Counted from the stretch's first letter, positions 27,056 to 37,009 are shown. The stretch is 64,000 nt of DNA from an uncultured Paracoccaceae bacterium (GCA_947502145.1 CANMYO010000001.1:1357501-1421500); one strand, 5' to 3'. Translations and numbers: made by a program. The notes: generated from the sequence alone by a model not told the origin.

Positions 27056-27267
27056 TGGCCTAAATCAATTTCAGCATCACGCATGACTGCCTGTGCCATA
27101 AATAGGTGTTGGTCTGCCACCATCAATCTTCTCGGCATAATGCCGATGCTGCCTTCCAGGATGCTCATGTTTACGTCAAACTCAAAGAAGGGTATGTCTT
27201 CCGCGTTCAAAAGGGCGGATGCAAAAGCGATGATCGTGGGGTCGTTGGTGCGCAAAAGCTCTTTCAT
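27052..27267 (-). CDS. DUF2007 domain protein
   Basis: 71 residues from the inner ATG 27267 (MKELLRTNDPTIIAFASALL), chosen by family N-terminus; an outer ATG at 27303 would add 12 residues but leave only 20 bases to the divergent start of the prenyl synthase gene. SILEGSIGIMPRRLMV is the DUF2007 core. These proteins are thought to be small regulators; function unknown. Overlaps the methyltransferase start by 4 bases. Confidence 0.85.
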   Translation of the reverse strand: MKELLRTNDPTIIAFASALLNAEDIPFFEFDVNMSILEGSIGIMPRRLMVADQHLFMAQAVMRDAEIDLGQ

Positions 27268-27323
27268 AATCATGACGTAAGGCGCGATTGTGTCTTTGTC
27301 CATTCGCCTGACGGAACTTTGCT

Positions 27324-28322
27324 ATGAGCCTCGATACCGCTGCAACAAAACCGCACGAACAGCTTGCCGCTGTCCTGGCCGAGGACATGGGGGCGGTGAA
27401 TGAAGTTATTCGGACACGAATGGCTTCAGAACACGCGCCACGCATCCCAGAAGTTACCGCGCATCTGGTTGAGGCGGGGGGCAAGCGGTTGCGACCGATG
27501 TTGACCTTGGCCACCGCGAAAATGTGCGGGTATGACGGACCGCATCACGTAAACTTGGCGGCTACGGTGGAGTTCATTCACACCGCCACGCTGTTGCATG
27601 ACGATGTGGTGGACGAAAGCAAACAGCGGCGCGGTCGCCCCACCGCGAACCTGCTTTGGGATAACACGTCGAGTGTGCTTGTGGGTGACTATCTGTTTGC
27701 GAGATCCTTCCAGCTGATGGTTGAAACCGGTTCTTTGCGGGTTTTGGATATTCTTGCGAATGCCGCCGCGACCATCGCAGAAGGTGAGGTTCTTCAACTG
27801 ACAGCGGCGGCAAATCTTGCCACAACGGAAGAAACATACCTGAAGGTTGTGCGCGGCAAAACAGCGGCCCTTTTTTCTGCGGCGACAGAGGTCGGTGGCG
27901 TGATTGCCGGTCAGGATGAGACGCTCGTACGGGCGCTATATGACTATGGCGATGCCTTGGGGGTGTCCTTTCAGATCGTGGATGACTTGCTAGATTATGG
28001 CGGCTCTGACGCCATCGGGAAAAACATCGGGGATGATTTCAGAGAGCGAAAACTGACCCTGCCCATCATCCGTGCTGTCGCGGCGGCAGACGACAAGGAA
28101 AGAGCATTCTGGGTCAAGACAATTGAAAAAGGACGTCAGGAAGAGGGCGATCTAGATCAGGCGCTTTCGCTGATCGCCAAACATGGCACGATGGAACGCA
28201 CGCGAGAGGACGCAATTGCCTGGTCAGAAAAGTCCAAGACTGCAATTGCAAATGCCCCGGAGCACCCCATTCGAGAAATGCTCATTGATCTCGCTGACTA
28301 CGTGGTTGCGCGGGTTGTTTAG
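27324..28322 (+). CDS. Polyprenyl diphosphate synthase (IspB-like)
   Basis: 332 residues. Elongates farnesyl diphosphate with isopentenyl units to make the ubiquinone side chain (octa- to decaprenyl). First aspartate-rich motif LLHDDVVDESKQRRGRPTAN near 88-108 and second QIVDDLLDYGG near 218-228 are both intact. The small residue pattern before the first motif allows long chains, but chain length cannot be read from sequence alone. Divergent from DUF2007 and overlapping ispE at the 3' end. Confidence 0.93.
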   Translation: MSLDTAATKPHEQLAAVLAEDMGAVNEVIRTRMASEHAPRIPEVTAHLVEAGGKRLRPMLTLATAKMCGYDGPHHVNLAATVEFIHTATLLHDDVVDESKQRRGRPTANLLWDNTSSVLVGDYLFARSFQLMVETGSLRVLDILANAAATIAEGEVLQLTAAANLATTEETYLKVVRGKTAALFSAATEVGGVIAGQDETLVRALYDYGDALGVSFQIVDDLLDYGGSDAIGKNIGDDFRERKLTLPIIRAVAAADDKERAFWVKTIEKGRQEEGDLDQALSLIAKHGTMERTREDAIAWSEKSKTAIANAPEHPIREMLIDLADYVVARVV

Positions 28323-29176
28323 AGAATTTCGGCAGGAACAACCCACCAGGACATTTCGCTCACCTGAAGCGCGCGCGCGACTTGACGGGCATCGGCCATG
28401 CTCCGCACCAAACCAAAGCAGGTCGCGCCCGATCCAGACATTCCGGCGACGGTAACTTTTGGCATTGCCTCAAGCTTCTTGATGGCCAGCGTGATCTTTG
28501 GCGCCAGCGTTGCGGCGGGCGCCAATAAGTCGTTTCGCTGGTTCGAAAGCCAGGTGCTGAAGCCATCAAAATCCAAACCTTCTGGATAGGGATCCATCCT
28601 GTCATTCTGGTATACCTTCAGCGCCCGAAAGATTTCGGCTGTTGGGACGGAAATCATTGGATTGACGAGGACAACTGCACAAGTGGGAACTGACGGAACG
28701 CGACTAAGTTCATCACCGATACCCCGCATGTGCATGACGTTTGGTGATGTCATGCAGACCGGCACATCCGCGCCAAGCGCCAATACTTCCGGCGCGTTGG
28801 CTGCAAGCGGTGGCACGTTCCAGAAATTGGCAAGTAGGTGCAAAGCTGCGGCTGCATCCGACGATCCACCACCAAGACCGGCCGCATTGGGAAGGTGTTT
28901 TTCAAGCGCAATTGCCGCGCCCGCTCTGACGCCACGCGCGGTTTTTAGCGCCTGTGCGGCCTTGAGAACGATGTTGCTGCTGTCGGTCGGCACACCCGCT
29001 GAAAACGGCCCACTGACGCTTAGTGCCAGGTTGGGCGAAGGACCAACGGTCAAAACATCATTCACATTGGCAAATGCGACCAAACTGTCGAGTATATGAT
29101 ATCCATCATCGCGCCGACCGGTGACATGCAATGTCAGGTTGACCTTTGCGGGGGCATTGGCCTTAAGGGAGGTCAT
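28319..29176 (-). CDS. ispE: 4-diphosphocytidyl-2-C-methyl-D-erythritol kinase
   Basis: 285 residues from ATG 29176 (MTSLKANAPAKVNLTLHVTG), the family N-terminus; a longer frame exists but runs through the TPR gene. A GHMP kinase of the non-mevalonate isoprenoid pathway. ATP loop PNAAGLGGGSSDAAAAL near residues 86-102, C-terminal VAGMSGSGATCFGL. The start overlaps the end of the TPR gene by 14 bases. Its 3' end meets the prenyl synthase, so two isoprenoid genes are adjacent and convergent. Confidence 0.95.
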   Translation of the reverse strand: MTSLKANAPAKVNLTLHVTGRRDDGYHILDSLVAFANVNDVLTVGPSPNLALSVSGPFSAGVPTDSSNIVLKAAQALKTARGVRAGAAIALEKHLPNAAGLGGGSSDAAAALHLLANFWNVPPLAANAPEVLALGADVPVCMTSPNVMHMRGIGDELSRVPSVPTCAVVLVNPMISVPTAEIFRALKVYQNDRMDPYPEGLDFDGFSTWLSNQRNDLLAPAATLAPKITLAIKKLEAMPKVTVAGMSGSGATCFGLVRSMADARQVARALQVSEMSWWVVPAEIL

Positions 29177-30854
29177 TGGCAAGTTTGAGTGGCTCTGCAC
29201 CTTCCTCCGCGAGCACCGTATCCAGACCACGTTCCAGCTTTGCACGAATGCGGGCCGCAAGCTCGGACTCGGGATCAAAGGAAAGTGCCCGGTTCCATTG
29301 GAATGTCGCCTCAACCTCGCGGCCAACAGCCCAATAAACATCACCCAGATGGTCATTCACAATTGGGTCTACTGCCTCCAGTGCGGCGGCCCGTTCCATG
29401 TGAACAACGGATTCCTCATAACGCCCAAGCTGAAAGAGAACCCAGCCTAGGCTGTCGACGATTGCACCATTATCAGGGCGTGCAATGACTGCTTTCTCGA
29501 TCATCTGCAGTGCTTCGTCCAGTTTTTCACCACGCTCAACAAGAGAATAGCCAAGATAATTCAGCACCTGCGGCTGGTCCGGGTTCAGCGCAAGCGCGGC
29601 GCGAAAATCCGCCTCCGCGTTTGGCCAATCGTCAAGCGCGTGCGATGTGATGGCACGCGCATATAACACAAGCCAGCGGTTCGGATCGGTGTCGCTATAG
29701 ATCGAAATGGCCTTGCTGTATGCCGCATGCGCGTCCGCATAGCGTTCCTGCGACCGCAAAACATCAGCCAGCTTGGCATGAACAAATGGCAGTTGGGGGT
29801 GCGCGCGGCTCAACGATTCCGCAACTTCAATGGCTGCGTCAGGGCGACCCAACCTGCGTAAGGCATCGACCCGTCCCATTTCGGCAGTGGCAAACGATGG
29901 GTCATCTTGCGAAACCTGCGCGAACGTCGCATTTGCCAATTCATAGCGTTCCATCTGCTGTAACAGGTTCGCGCTCAACATAATGGCTTCGGTATTCGCC
30001 GGATCGAGGTATTCTGCGATGCGTGCATACTGCAGCGTGTATGTTTCTTGCGCCTCATTTCGCAGCAACTCTGCAATCATGAAAGCGACTTCACCCATTC
30101 CCTGTTCCGGTGTCGTCACAATGTCATAGGGTACGGTTTGGCCGTCAGACAGCGCCGCAAACAGACTACGCAGCCCCGGGTCATTGGATTCGCCGAAAAC
30201 AGACTCCAGCATTGAAATCGCGTCATTATTGCGCCCAAGCTGAGACAGGATTTTCGCGTGGGACAATGCAGCGCGCGCCGAGAAAAGCGGTTGCTCTGGA
30301 TCGCTAAGAATTTCGTCGGCACCCTCAAAATCTCCAACGGACGCGAGGGCAAGCGCCTTGTGGTACAGACCATAAGCGCGCATTCCATCGCCTTCGATGA
30401 CTTCATCAAAGCTGGCCAACGCTTGCGACATTTTCCCCTGTCCAATCGCGGCCCAGGCCTGGGCAAGACCGTCAACCAGTGGGCTGACGCTGTGGTCTCC
30501 CTCAAGATGGTCAAATATGGCCATCCAATCGCCGGTTTTGGCGGCCAGCGCGGTCAGGACCAGATTTGCGCTTTGGCTTTCAATTCCGAGTTCGATCATT
30601 GTTTCGGCAATCGCAGCCGCCTGATCAATCTGACCCAACGAAACATAGGCAGCGACTGCGCTTTCTAGAAGCAGCGGATTCGTCGGATCTGATATTAGGC
30701 TCTGGGTGTAATATCGCGCGCCAGAGCTGAAATCGCTGTTCATCGCAGCTTGCCGGGCAGCCAGATATGCGCCTGAATCGATTTCAGCAAATGCGGGGAC
30801 CGCTGGGATGAAGCACCCAACAAATGCGCACGCGCGCAGATACTTTACCAACAA
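29163..30854 (-). CDS. Secreted tetratricopeptide-repeat protein
   Basis: 563 residues. A signal peptide (VGCFIPAVPAFAE, cut near residue 24) is followed by an array of TPR helices over nearly the whole length, with well-kept units near 380-540 (AEADFRAALALNPDQPQVLN; ALQMIEKAVIARPDNGAIVD). TPR proteins scaffold complexes; here probably periplasmic or outer-membrane attached. Start is TTG 30854 with ggggaga upstream. Overlaps ispE, forming an operon. Conserved in the Roseobacter group as far as I recall; function unknown. Confidence 0.85.
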   Translation of the reverse strand: MLVKYLRACAFVGCFIPAVPAFAEIDSGAYLAARQAAMNSDFSSGARYYTQSLISDPTNPLLLESAVAAYVSLGQIDQAAAIAETMIELGIESQSANLVLTALAAKTGDWMAIFDHLEGDHSVSPLVDGLAQAWAAIGQGKMSQALASFDEVIEGDGMRAYGLYHKALALASVGDFEGADEILSDPEQPLFSARAALSHAKILSQLGRNNDAISMLESVFGESNDPGLRSLFAALSDGQTVPYDIVTTPEQGMGEVAFMIAELLRNEAQETYTLQYARIAEYLDPANTEAIMLSANLLQQMERYELANATFAQVSQDDPSFATAEMGRVDALRRLGRPDAAIEVAESLSRAHPQLPFVHAKLADVLRSQERYADAHAAYSKAISIYSDTDPNRWLVLYARAITSHALDDWPNAEADFRAALALNPDQPQVLNYLGYSLVERGEKLDEALQMIEKAVIARPDNGAIVDSLGWVLFQLGRYEESVVHMERAAALEAVDPIVNDHLGDVYWAVGREVEATFQWNRALSFDPESELAARIRAKLERGLDTVLAEEGAEPLKLANDLP

Positions 30855-30989
30855 CGAAGGTCTCCCCGATCTATCCTGCCCACTCGAACCCTATGGAAAG
30901 GGCTGCGACACTGCAAATGCAGGTTTGTCGCAGTGGCGAATTATTGCAGGGAAATGTGCCGGAACAATGAAATTTTCGGCACTTTCAGA

Positions 30990-32657
30990 TCACATATTCG
31001 GGTAGTTTGGCCCATCACCGCCTTGCGGCACCGTCCAGGTGATGTTCTGCGAGGGATCCTTGATGTCACAGGTCTTGCAGTGAACGCAGTTCTGAAAGTT
31101 GATTTGGAATTTCGTTTCCTCGCCCTCGCCGACAAATTCGTAGACGCCAGCCGGGCAATACCGCGCAGATGGACCTGCAAACTCCGCGAGGTTCACGTTG
31201 ACCGGAATATCGGCGTCCTTCAGCTTCAAATGCGCTGGTTGGCTTTCTTCGTGATTGGTGAAACTGAAGGCGACGTTGGTCAAGCGATCGAATGAAAGTG
31301 TCCCGTCCGGCTTTGGATAGTCAATTGGCTTGTGTCTGCTGGCCTTTTCAGTGGCCTCCGCGTCCGATTTTCCGTGCTTTAACGTGCCAAGCAGTGAGGT
31401 GCCGAGGATGGTGTTGCACCACATGTCAAAGCCGCCAACGGCCAGAGACGCGAGCAGACCTTTCTTGGACCAAAGCGGCTTAACGTTGCGTACTTTCTTG
31501 AGGTCATCGCCGATTGGACCTGATTTCACTGCCTCGTCGTAGTCAGACAATGTGTCGCCAGCGCGCCCGGCAGACATTGCAGCAACTGCGGATTCTGCGG
31601 CATGGATACCGGAGAGCATTGCATTGTGGTTGCCTTTGATGCGCGGGACGTTCACCAGTCCGGCGGAACATCCAAGCAATGCACCTCCGGGAAACGCCAT
31701 CTGCGGGATTGACTGGAAACCACCCTCAGAGATTGCACGCGCACCATAGGCAACTCGTTTTCCGCCTTTCAACAACTCAGCAACCATTGGGTGATGCTTG
31801 AAACGCTGAAATTCCATATAGGGGAACATGTGTGGGTTCTTGTAGTTCAGGTGAACAACAAAACCGACGTAGACTTGGTTGTTGTCAAGGTGATAGATGA
31901 ATGACCCGCCGCCGGCGTTTCCACCAAGTGGCCAGCCCATCGTATGAGTGACGGTGCCTTCCTGGTGCTTTTCTGGGTCAATCTCCCAGATCTCTTTCAT
32001 GCCGATTCCGAACTTGGCAACATCAGAATTTGCCGCCAGATCATACTTTTCGATGACCTGTTTTGACAGGCTGCCGCGCACACCTTCTGACAGGAAGACG
32101 TATTTCCCGTGCAGTTCCATTCCCGGTTCGTAGTTGGCGCCCTGGTTGCCATCGGCGTCTTTTCCGAATTCACCGGCGACGACACCTTTGACTTCACCAT
32201 TCTCTCCGAACACAAGTTCCGAGCAGGCCATTCCGGGAAAGATTTCGACGCCCATCGCCTCTGCTTGCTCGGCCATCCAGCGACAAACGTTACCCATTGA
32301 GACAATGTAGTTGCCGTGGTTGCTCATCAGCGGCGGCATGATGAAATTTGGGATCCGTGCTTTGCCGGCTTCGCCCAGCATGAAGAAATTGTCTTTCTTC
32401 ACCGGAACGGTAATCGGGGCACCCCGTTCCTTCCAGTCGGGAATCAGTCTATCCAGTCCGCAAGGGTCCAGGACGGCGCCGGACAGAATGTGCGCACCAA
32501 CCTCAGAACCCTTTTCCAAAAGAACAATGTTCAGCTCGGAATCCAGTTGTTTCAAGCGGATAGCGGCAGAGAGCCCGGCTGGGCCGGCGCCCACGATGAC
32601 CACGTCATATTCCATTGCTTCGCGTTCAATCTCTGACACGGCCGTCATCCCTCTCAT
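30990..32657 (-). CDS. Electron transfer flavoprotein-ubiquinone oxidoreductase
   Basis: 555 residues. Passes electrons from ETF (fatty acid and amino acid oxidation) to ubiquinone at the inner membrane. FAD loop [20 protein letters not shown] near residue 20, membrane/quinone segments in the middle, and a C-terminal 4Fe-4S ferredoxin-like domain with CVHCKTCDIKDPSQNI. Start ATG 32657 chosen; ATG 32648 is an alternative. Divergent from greA. Confidence 0.95.
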   Translation of the reverse strand: MRGMTAVSEIEREAMEYDVVIVGAGPAGLSAAIRLKQLDSELNIVLLEKGSEVGAHILSGAVLDPCGLDRLIPDWKERGAPITVPVKKDNFFMLGEAGKARIPNFIMPPLMSNHGNYIVSMGNVCRWMAEQAEAMGVEIFPGMACSELVFGENGEVKGVVAGEFGKDADGNQGANYEPGMELHGKYVFLSEGVRGSLSKQVIEKYDLAANSDVAKFGIGMKEIWEIDPEKHQEGTVTHTMGWPLGGNAGGGSFIYHLDNNQVYVGFVVHLNYKNPHMFPYMEFQRFKHHPMVAELLKGGKRVAYGARAISEGGFQSIPQMAFPGGALLGCSAGLVNVPRIKGNHNAMLSGIHAAESAVAAMSAGRAGDTLSDYDEAVKSGPIGDDLKKVRNVKPLWSKKGLLASLAVGGFDMWCNTILGTSLLGTLKHGKSDAEATEKASRHKPIDYPKPDGTLSFDRLTNVAFSFTNHEESQPAHLKLKDADIPVNVNLAEFAGPSARYCPAGVYEFVGEGEETKFQINFQNCVHCKTCDIKDPSQNITWTVPQGGDGPNYPNM

Positions 32658-32761
32658 GACCAAGTAATATTGTTGCGCACCGAGTTAGCCTACCTGTTGA
32701 TAATGGGCAATTGGGGACGACAATAAAACGCTCATACTCCGGGATTGACCATGGCTTGCAC

Positions 32762-32790
32762 TTGACATCCGCTTGGCTGACTAATGTATG
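32762..32790 (+). promoter_or_regulatory. Candidate sigma-70 promoter for greA
   Basis: TTGACA at 32762-32767, 17-base spacer, then tgtatg at 32785-32790 (TATGAA two bases later), 40-odd bases before the greA start in the divergent region with ETF-QO. Confidence 0.45.
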
Positions 32791-32831
32791 AACGTTCGAT
32801 TGATAGCAGTAACGCCCGGGAGGGTGACGTA

Positions 32832-33302
32832 ATGGAAAAAATTCTTATGACGCAGGCTGGCTTTGACAAGCTGGATACTGAGTTGAAGCATTTAAAAACT
32901 GTTGAGCGCCCGGCGATCATCCGTGCGATTTCCGAGGCACGAGAGCATGGCGATCTGTCTGAGAACGCCGAATATCACTCCGCAAAGGAAAAGCAGTCCT
33001 TTATTGAGGGTCGAGTAAAAGAGCTTGAAGGCGCAATTTCGCTTGCAGACGTTATCGACACGGCAAAACTGTCGGGGTCGGTAAAGTTCGGCGCCCGGGT
33101 CGAGCTGGTCGATGAAGACACCGATGAAGAGAAAGCCTATCAGATTGTTGGAGAATACGAAGCCGACATCGAAAAGGGGTTATTGAACATCAAATCACCA
33201 TTGGCGCGGGCCCTGATCGGGAAAGACGAGGGCGACAGCGTCGAGGTGCGTACACCCGGCGGCGAAAAAGCCTACGAAATTCTCAAGATTATTTACAAAT
33301 AG
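32832..33302 (+). CDS. greA: Transcription elongation factor GreA
   Basis: 156 residues, near the usual 158. Rescues backtracked RNA polymerase by stimulating transcript cleavage. Coiled coil with the acidic tip ([19 protein letters not shown] near residues 38-56) and a C-terminal FKBP-like domain ([18 protein letters not shown]). Start ATG 32832 has gggaggg upstream. Followed 12 bases later by a membrane protein gene. Confidence 0.96.
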   Translation: MEKILMTQAGFDKLDTELKHLKTVERPAIIRAISEAREHGDLSENAEYHSAKEKQSFIEGRVKELEGAISLADVIDTAKLSGSVKFGARVELVDEDTDEEKAYQIVGEYEADIEKGLLNIKSPLARALIGKDEGDSVEVRTPGGEKAYEILKIIYK

Positions 33303-33314
33303 CAGGAATCCAAG

Positions 33315-34304
33315 ATGGCCGAGAGCCAGCGCAAACCTGTTGTCATCAATGATACGGGGGCCAGCACCACCGAAGTCGTCGCCGCTGTGCTGTCTGTTGC
33401 CTGGATGGCCGCCGTTGGGCTGTTCTTTCTGTTGATGCCGCCCGCTCGTCCGGAAGGTGGGGCAGACAGCCTGCGCATTGTCCTGATCCTCATGGCCATC
33501 TTCTTGCCTGTTGCAATGATTTGGGTCGCAGCCGTTGCATCCCGCACGACTCGGATCATGCGTGAAGAATCCCAGCGGCTACAGGCAGCCATTGACGGGT
33601 TGCGGCAAAGCTATGTTGCCGACCGATCGCAGGGGGGCGCGTCAGTGCCCACCGTCGAAAAGAAACTGAACGAAATCGCGCAGGCCGCGCGCAAGACGGA
33701 ATCGACTCTGGCGACCTTTGCCAGCTCGCGCGAGGCTGCACAGACGAAACCCGCGGTTCAGCCGCTGCATCAAAAACCTCCGGAGGATCAGCCGACCCTC
33801 GCATTGGGCACATCAGCCGAAGAGATTGGGCCGCCCTTGTCGCGGATTGATTTTGTCCGGGCTTTGAATTTTCCTGATAATGAACAAGACATGCAAGGGT
33901 TTGGTGCACTCCGGCGCGCACTGAAAGACCGCACCGCTCGGCAATTGGTTCAGGCAAGTCAGGACGTCCTGACGCTGCTTAGCCAAGATGGCATTTACAT
34001 GGATGACCTGCGCCCGGATCGTGCGCGGCCGGAAATCTGGCGTCGGTTCGCCAAAGGGGAGCGCGGGCGGACGATGGCATCACTTGGGGGTGTGCGGGAT
34101 CGCTCATCGCTTGCGCTGACAGCAGGGCGCATGCGTGAAGACACGATTTTCCGGGATTCTGCGCACCATTTCTTGCGGCTATTTGACAAAACACTTCTTG
34201 CGTTCGAACCAGATGCAAGTGACGAGGACCTGATTGCGCTGTCGGAGACACGCACAGCGCGCGCCTTCATGTTGCTTGGCCGCGTGACCGGCGCGTTCGA
34301 CTAG
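33315..34304 (+). CDS. Two-helix membrane protein of unknown function
   Basis: 329 residues. Two membrane helices near the N-terminus (about 22-44 and 56-80) are followed by a coiled-coil stretch (MREESQRLQAAIDGLRQS), a low-complexity linker (120-165) and a soluble C-terminal domain (IDFVRALNFPDNEQDMQGF, LTLLSQDGIYMDDLRPDRA). The last part looks conserved in Rhodobacterales as far as I can judge. Follows greA and is probably cotranscribed. Role unknown; the layout suggests an inner-membrane scaffold. Confidence 0.75.
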   Translation: MAESQRKPVVINDTGASTTEVVAAVLSVAWMAAVGLFFLLMPPARPEGGADSLRIVLILMAIFLPVAMIWVAAVASRTTRIMREESQRLQAAIDGLRQSYVADRSQGGASVPTVEKKLNEIAQAARKTESTLATFASSREAAQTKPAVQPLHQKPPEDQPTLALGTSAEEIGPPLSRIDFVRALNFPDNEQDMQGFGALRRALKDRTARQLVQASQDVLTLLSQDGIYMDDLRPDRARPEIWRRFAKGERGRTMASLGGVRDRSSLALTAGRMREDTIFRDSAHHFLRLFDKTLLAFEPDASDEDLIALSETRTARAFMLLGRVTGAFD

Positions 34305-34315
34305 GTCGCTGTCCT

Positions 34316-34996
34316 TCTTTCTTTCTTGAAACTATTCCTTTCTTCGCGGTTATCGGATTAGGCTTTGGAGCAGCACGCTGCGGCTTTCTGAATGCCGAGG
34401 CGACGGCATATCTCACGAAATTTGTTGTCTACTTTGCCCTGTCCGCGACCCTGTTCCGTTTCGCCGCCGACCTGTCTCCAACTAAGGTCATAGATTCGCC
34501 GATTGTCATTATTCTGGCCTATGATCTTGTTGTGTTCGGCAGCATGATTGTCATCGTGATCACCGCCAGCCGCGATGGGAGGATTCACACGGTAACCCTG
34601 CGCTGTGTCGGCTTCGGTCTGCTGAAGAACCCGATGTTCGTCTTTATGACTCTTGTGTTGTTTTCAGGGTTGCGGCTTGCGAGCCCCGAGCCGGTTGAAA
34701 AGTTGCTTACCATTTTGGGTGCTGCCGCGACGCCAGGTGCCCCTTTTGCCATAAATGCATCTTTGGCCGGGACATCGGCAGAGCGACCAACCGTCGCGAA
34801 CGGGCTGACATTCTGCAAGCTTGTACTCTATCCGCGTGCCGTCTCCATCTTTGCGATTTGGGTCTTCCCGTTTGAACCGTTCGCGATAATCGTCGTGATC
34901 TCATCAGCGGCTTTGCCCGTTGCAGGGAATGTCCTTATCCTCGCACAGTACTATGCTGTGGCACCGACACGGGCATCGACAGCCATCTTGCTTTAA
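34316..34996 (+). pseudogene. Decayed AEC-family (auxin efflux carrier) transporter gene
   Basis: One open frame resembles AEC permeases: IPFFAVIGLGFGAARCGFLN at the start, then AYDLVVFGSMIVIVITASRD, GLLKNPMFVFM and LPVAGNVLILAQYYAVAPT at the end. Three defects: no start codon near the family N-terminus; about 80 residues are absent between LSPTKVIDSP and IVIILAYD, where the central membrane helices belong; the C-terminus stops at RASTAILL, before the last helix. Total about 225 residues against 300-310 expected. A non-functional relic is the simplest reading. Confidence 0.7.
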
Positions 34997-35089
34997 GCGC
35001 CGGCAGTATTTTGACACTGCCCTACGTGATCACATGGGTGACAAGCTGACGACCCTCAGGTAGCCATTTCGAAAAAGACAGAGGTTCAA

Positions 35090-35917
35090 ATGGAAAAGAT
35101 TTCCGAAAACAAATGTTTTGGCGGCACGCAGGGCGTCTACGCCCATAATTCTGCGGCGACCAACGGCACAATGACGTTTGGCTTGTTCCAGCCGGAAGAG
35201 GCTGCCCACGGGCCCGTACCCTTGCTTTGGTATCTCTCCGGCTTGACCTGCACGCATGAAAACGCGATGACAAAGGCCGGTGCCCAGGCCTGGGCGGCGG
35301 AACAGGGGATCGCGCTGATCTTTCCCGACACGTCGCCGCGGGGCGAAGACGTTGCAAATGACGATACCTTTGATCTGGGGCAGGGGGCGGGATTTTACCT
35401 CAACGCGACGCAAGAGCCTTGGGCAAAACACTTCAACATGGAAGACTACATCGTTGATGAACTCCCTTCAGTCTTGGCAGAAAATTTTGCAATTGATGCC
35501 GACCGACAGGCAATCACCGGACATTCCATGGGCGGGCATGGTGCTCTGACACTCGCGTTGCGTCATCCAGGCCGCTACCGGTCTGTGTCCGCGTTTTCGC
35601 CAATATGCCATCCGACCGCGAGTGAATGGGGTCAAAAACAATTTCGATCCTATCTTGGAAGTATTGAAGCAGGGCAGGACCATGACGCGTCACTGTTGAT
35701 GGCTGCGCGCGGATTGGATGCTCCACTGCTCATAGATACTGGTTCGGCTGATCAGTTTGCTGACTTGCTGGGCACCGAACATCTTGCCAAGGCGATCACC
35801 GCGCGGCGGCAGCCCGCAAATATTCGCGTGCAGGCAGGGTATGACCACAGCTATTTCTTTGTATCAACATTTATCGAAGAGCATCTGAACTTTCATGCAG
35901 AGGCGCTCTATTCGTGA
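35090..35917 (+). CDS. fghA: S-formylglutathione hydrolase
   Basis: 275 residues, esterase D family. Hydrolyses S-formylglutathione to formate and glutathione, the second step of glutathione-dependent formaldehyde oxidation. Nucleophile elbow GHSMGGHGAL near 148, LIDTGSADQFAD with the acid, and the histidine in GYDHSYFF. SD gagg precedes the ATG. The adhC formaldehyde dehydrogenase is not in the window. Overlaps the DUF188 gene (GTGA). Confidence 0.94.
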   Translation: MEKISENKCFGGTQGVYAHNSAATNGTMTFGLFQPEEAAHGPVPLLWYLSGLTCTHENAMTKAGAQAWAAEQGIALIFPDTSPRGEDVANDDTFDLGQGAGFYLNATQEPWAKHFNMEDYIVDELPSVLAENFAIDADRQAITGHSMGGHGALTLALRHPGRYRSVSAFSPICHPTASEWGQKQFRSYLGSIEAGQDHDASLLMAARGLDAPLLIDTGSADQFADLLGTEHLAKAITARRQPANIRVQAGYDHSYFFVSTFIEEHLNFHAEALYS

Positions 35918-36357
35918 TTTTTGTGGATGCAGACGCATGCCCGGTAAAGGCAGAGGTTGAAAAAGTTGGCACGCGCCACAAGATCAAGATCTTTATCGTC
36001 TCAAACGGTGGAATCCGACCTTCGCAAAACCCGTTGGTGGAAACGATTGTCGTTCCCGATGGCCCGGATGTCGCTGATATGTGGATTGCAGACCGAGCCA
36101 AACAGGGTGACGTCGTGATCACCGCCGACATTCCATTGGCTGCGCGATGTGTTGAACAGGGTGCATCAGTCCTGAAGCCAAATGGTGAACCGCTGACCGA
36201 AAAGAACATTGGCAACGTCCTCGCAACGCGGGATTTGATGGCAGATGTCCGTGCGGCAGACCCCTTTCACCAAGGCGGGGGGCGGCCATTTTCCAAGGCT
36301 GATCGGTCGCGTTTTTTGGATGCATTGGAGCGCGTCCTACGTAAAGTGGGCACGTAA
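35914..36357 (+). CDS. YaiI/YqxD (DUF188) family protein
   Basis: 147 residues, PIN-like fold. FVDADACPVKAEV at the start, SNGGIRPS, VPDGPDVADMWIADRAKQGD and VITADIPLAARCVEQGA. The aspartates are those of the NYN/PIN nuclease-like family, but no activity is established. GTG start overlaps the fghA stop. Confidence 0.92.
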   Translation: MIFVDADACPVKAEVEKVGTRHKIKIFIVSNGGIRPSQNPLVETIVVPDGPDVADMWIADRAKQGDVVITADIPLAARCVEQGASVLKPNGEPLTEKNIGNVLATRDLMADVRAADPFHQGGGRPFSKADRSRFLDALERVLRKVGT

Positions 36358-36388
36358 CGCTGCAAAGATCATTTCATAAGAGGTTTCA

Positions 36389-37009
36389 ATGACCGTCCAC
36401 GCCGTCGTCTTCGACATTGGGAATGTACTGATAGAGTGGCAGCCAGAACGGTTTTATGACTCCGTCATTGGCCCTGAGCGCCGCCGCCAGATGTTCGCCG
36501 AGCTGGACCTGCACGCGATGAATGACAAAGTCGATGCGGGGGCAGATTTTAGGAAAACGGTGACGGACTTTGCTGAAGCAAACACGGCTTGGCGTGATGA
36601 AATCATGATGTGGCACGACCGCTGGACAGACATGGCGACGCCAGCGATTGATGCTTCGGTTGAAATTCTGCGCGCGCTGCGGCGCAATAGTGTGCCAGTC
36701 TTTGCACTTTCAAATTTTGGCGTCCAGACATTTGAAATTGCAAAGCCAGTCTATCGGTTCCTCGATGAGTTTGATCGTCCCTACATTTCAGGGTCGCTCG
36801 GCGTGACGAAACCGGACCCGAAGATTTATCAGATTGTTGAAGATGATAGCGGCGTGGCGGCTGAGAATCTGCTCTTTATTGACGATCGGTTGGAAAATTT
36901 GGTGGCAGCGCAGGAACGTGGCTGGCAAGTGCACCATTTTGATGGGGCGGAAGGACTGCAGTCGAGGTTGCAGACCGCAGGACTACTGCCCCTGCGGAGC
37001 CTGCCATGA
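36389..37009 (+). CDS. HAD-superfamily hydrolase (YihX-like)
   Basis: 206 residues. The motif I region reads VVFDIGNVLIEW: the nucleophile is Asp, but Asp+2 is Gly-Asn as in YihX-type sugar phosphatases. Motif II ALSNFG, motif III lysine KPDPKIY, motif IV LFIDDRLEN. SD aagagg. Overlaps the dioxygenase gene by 4 bases. Confidence 0.9.
   Translation: MTVHAVVFDIGNVLIEWQPERFYDSVIGPERRRQMFAELDLHAMNDKVDAGADFRKTVTDFAEANTAWRDEIMMWHDRWTDMATPAIDASVEILRALRRNSVPVFALSNFGVQTFEIAKPVYRFLDEFDRPYISGSLGVTKPDPKIYQIVEDDSGVAAENLLFIDDRLENLVAAQERGWQVHHFDGAEGLQSRLQTAGLLPLRSLP

Noticed and set aside
30855-30989. Gap between TPR gene and ETF-QO
   Set aside because: No gene, hairpin or box beyond ordinary promoter sequence could be supported.
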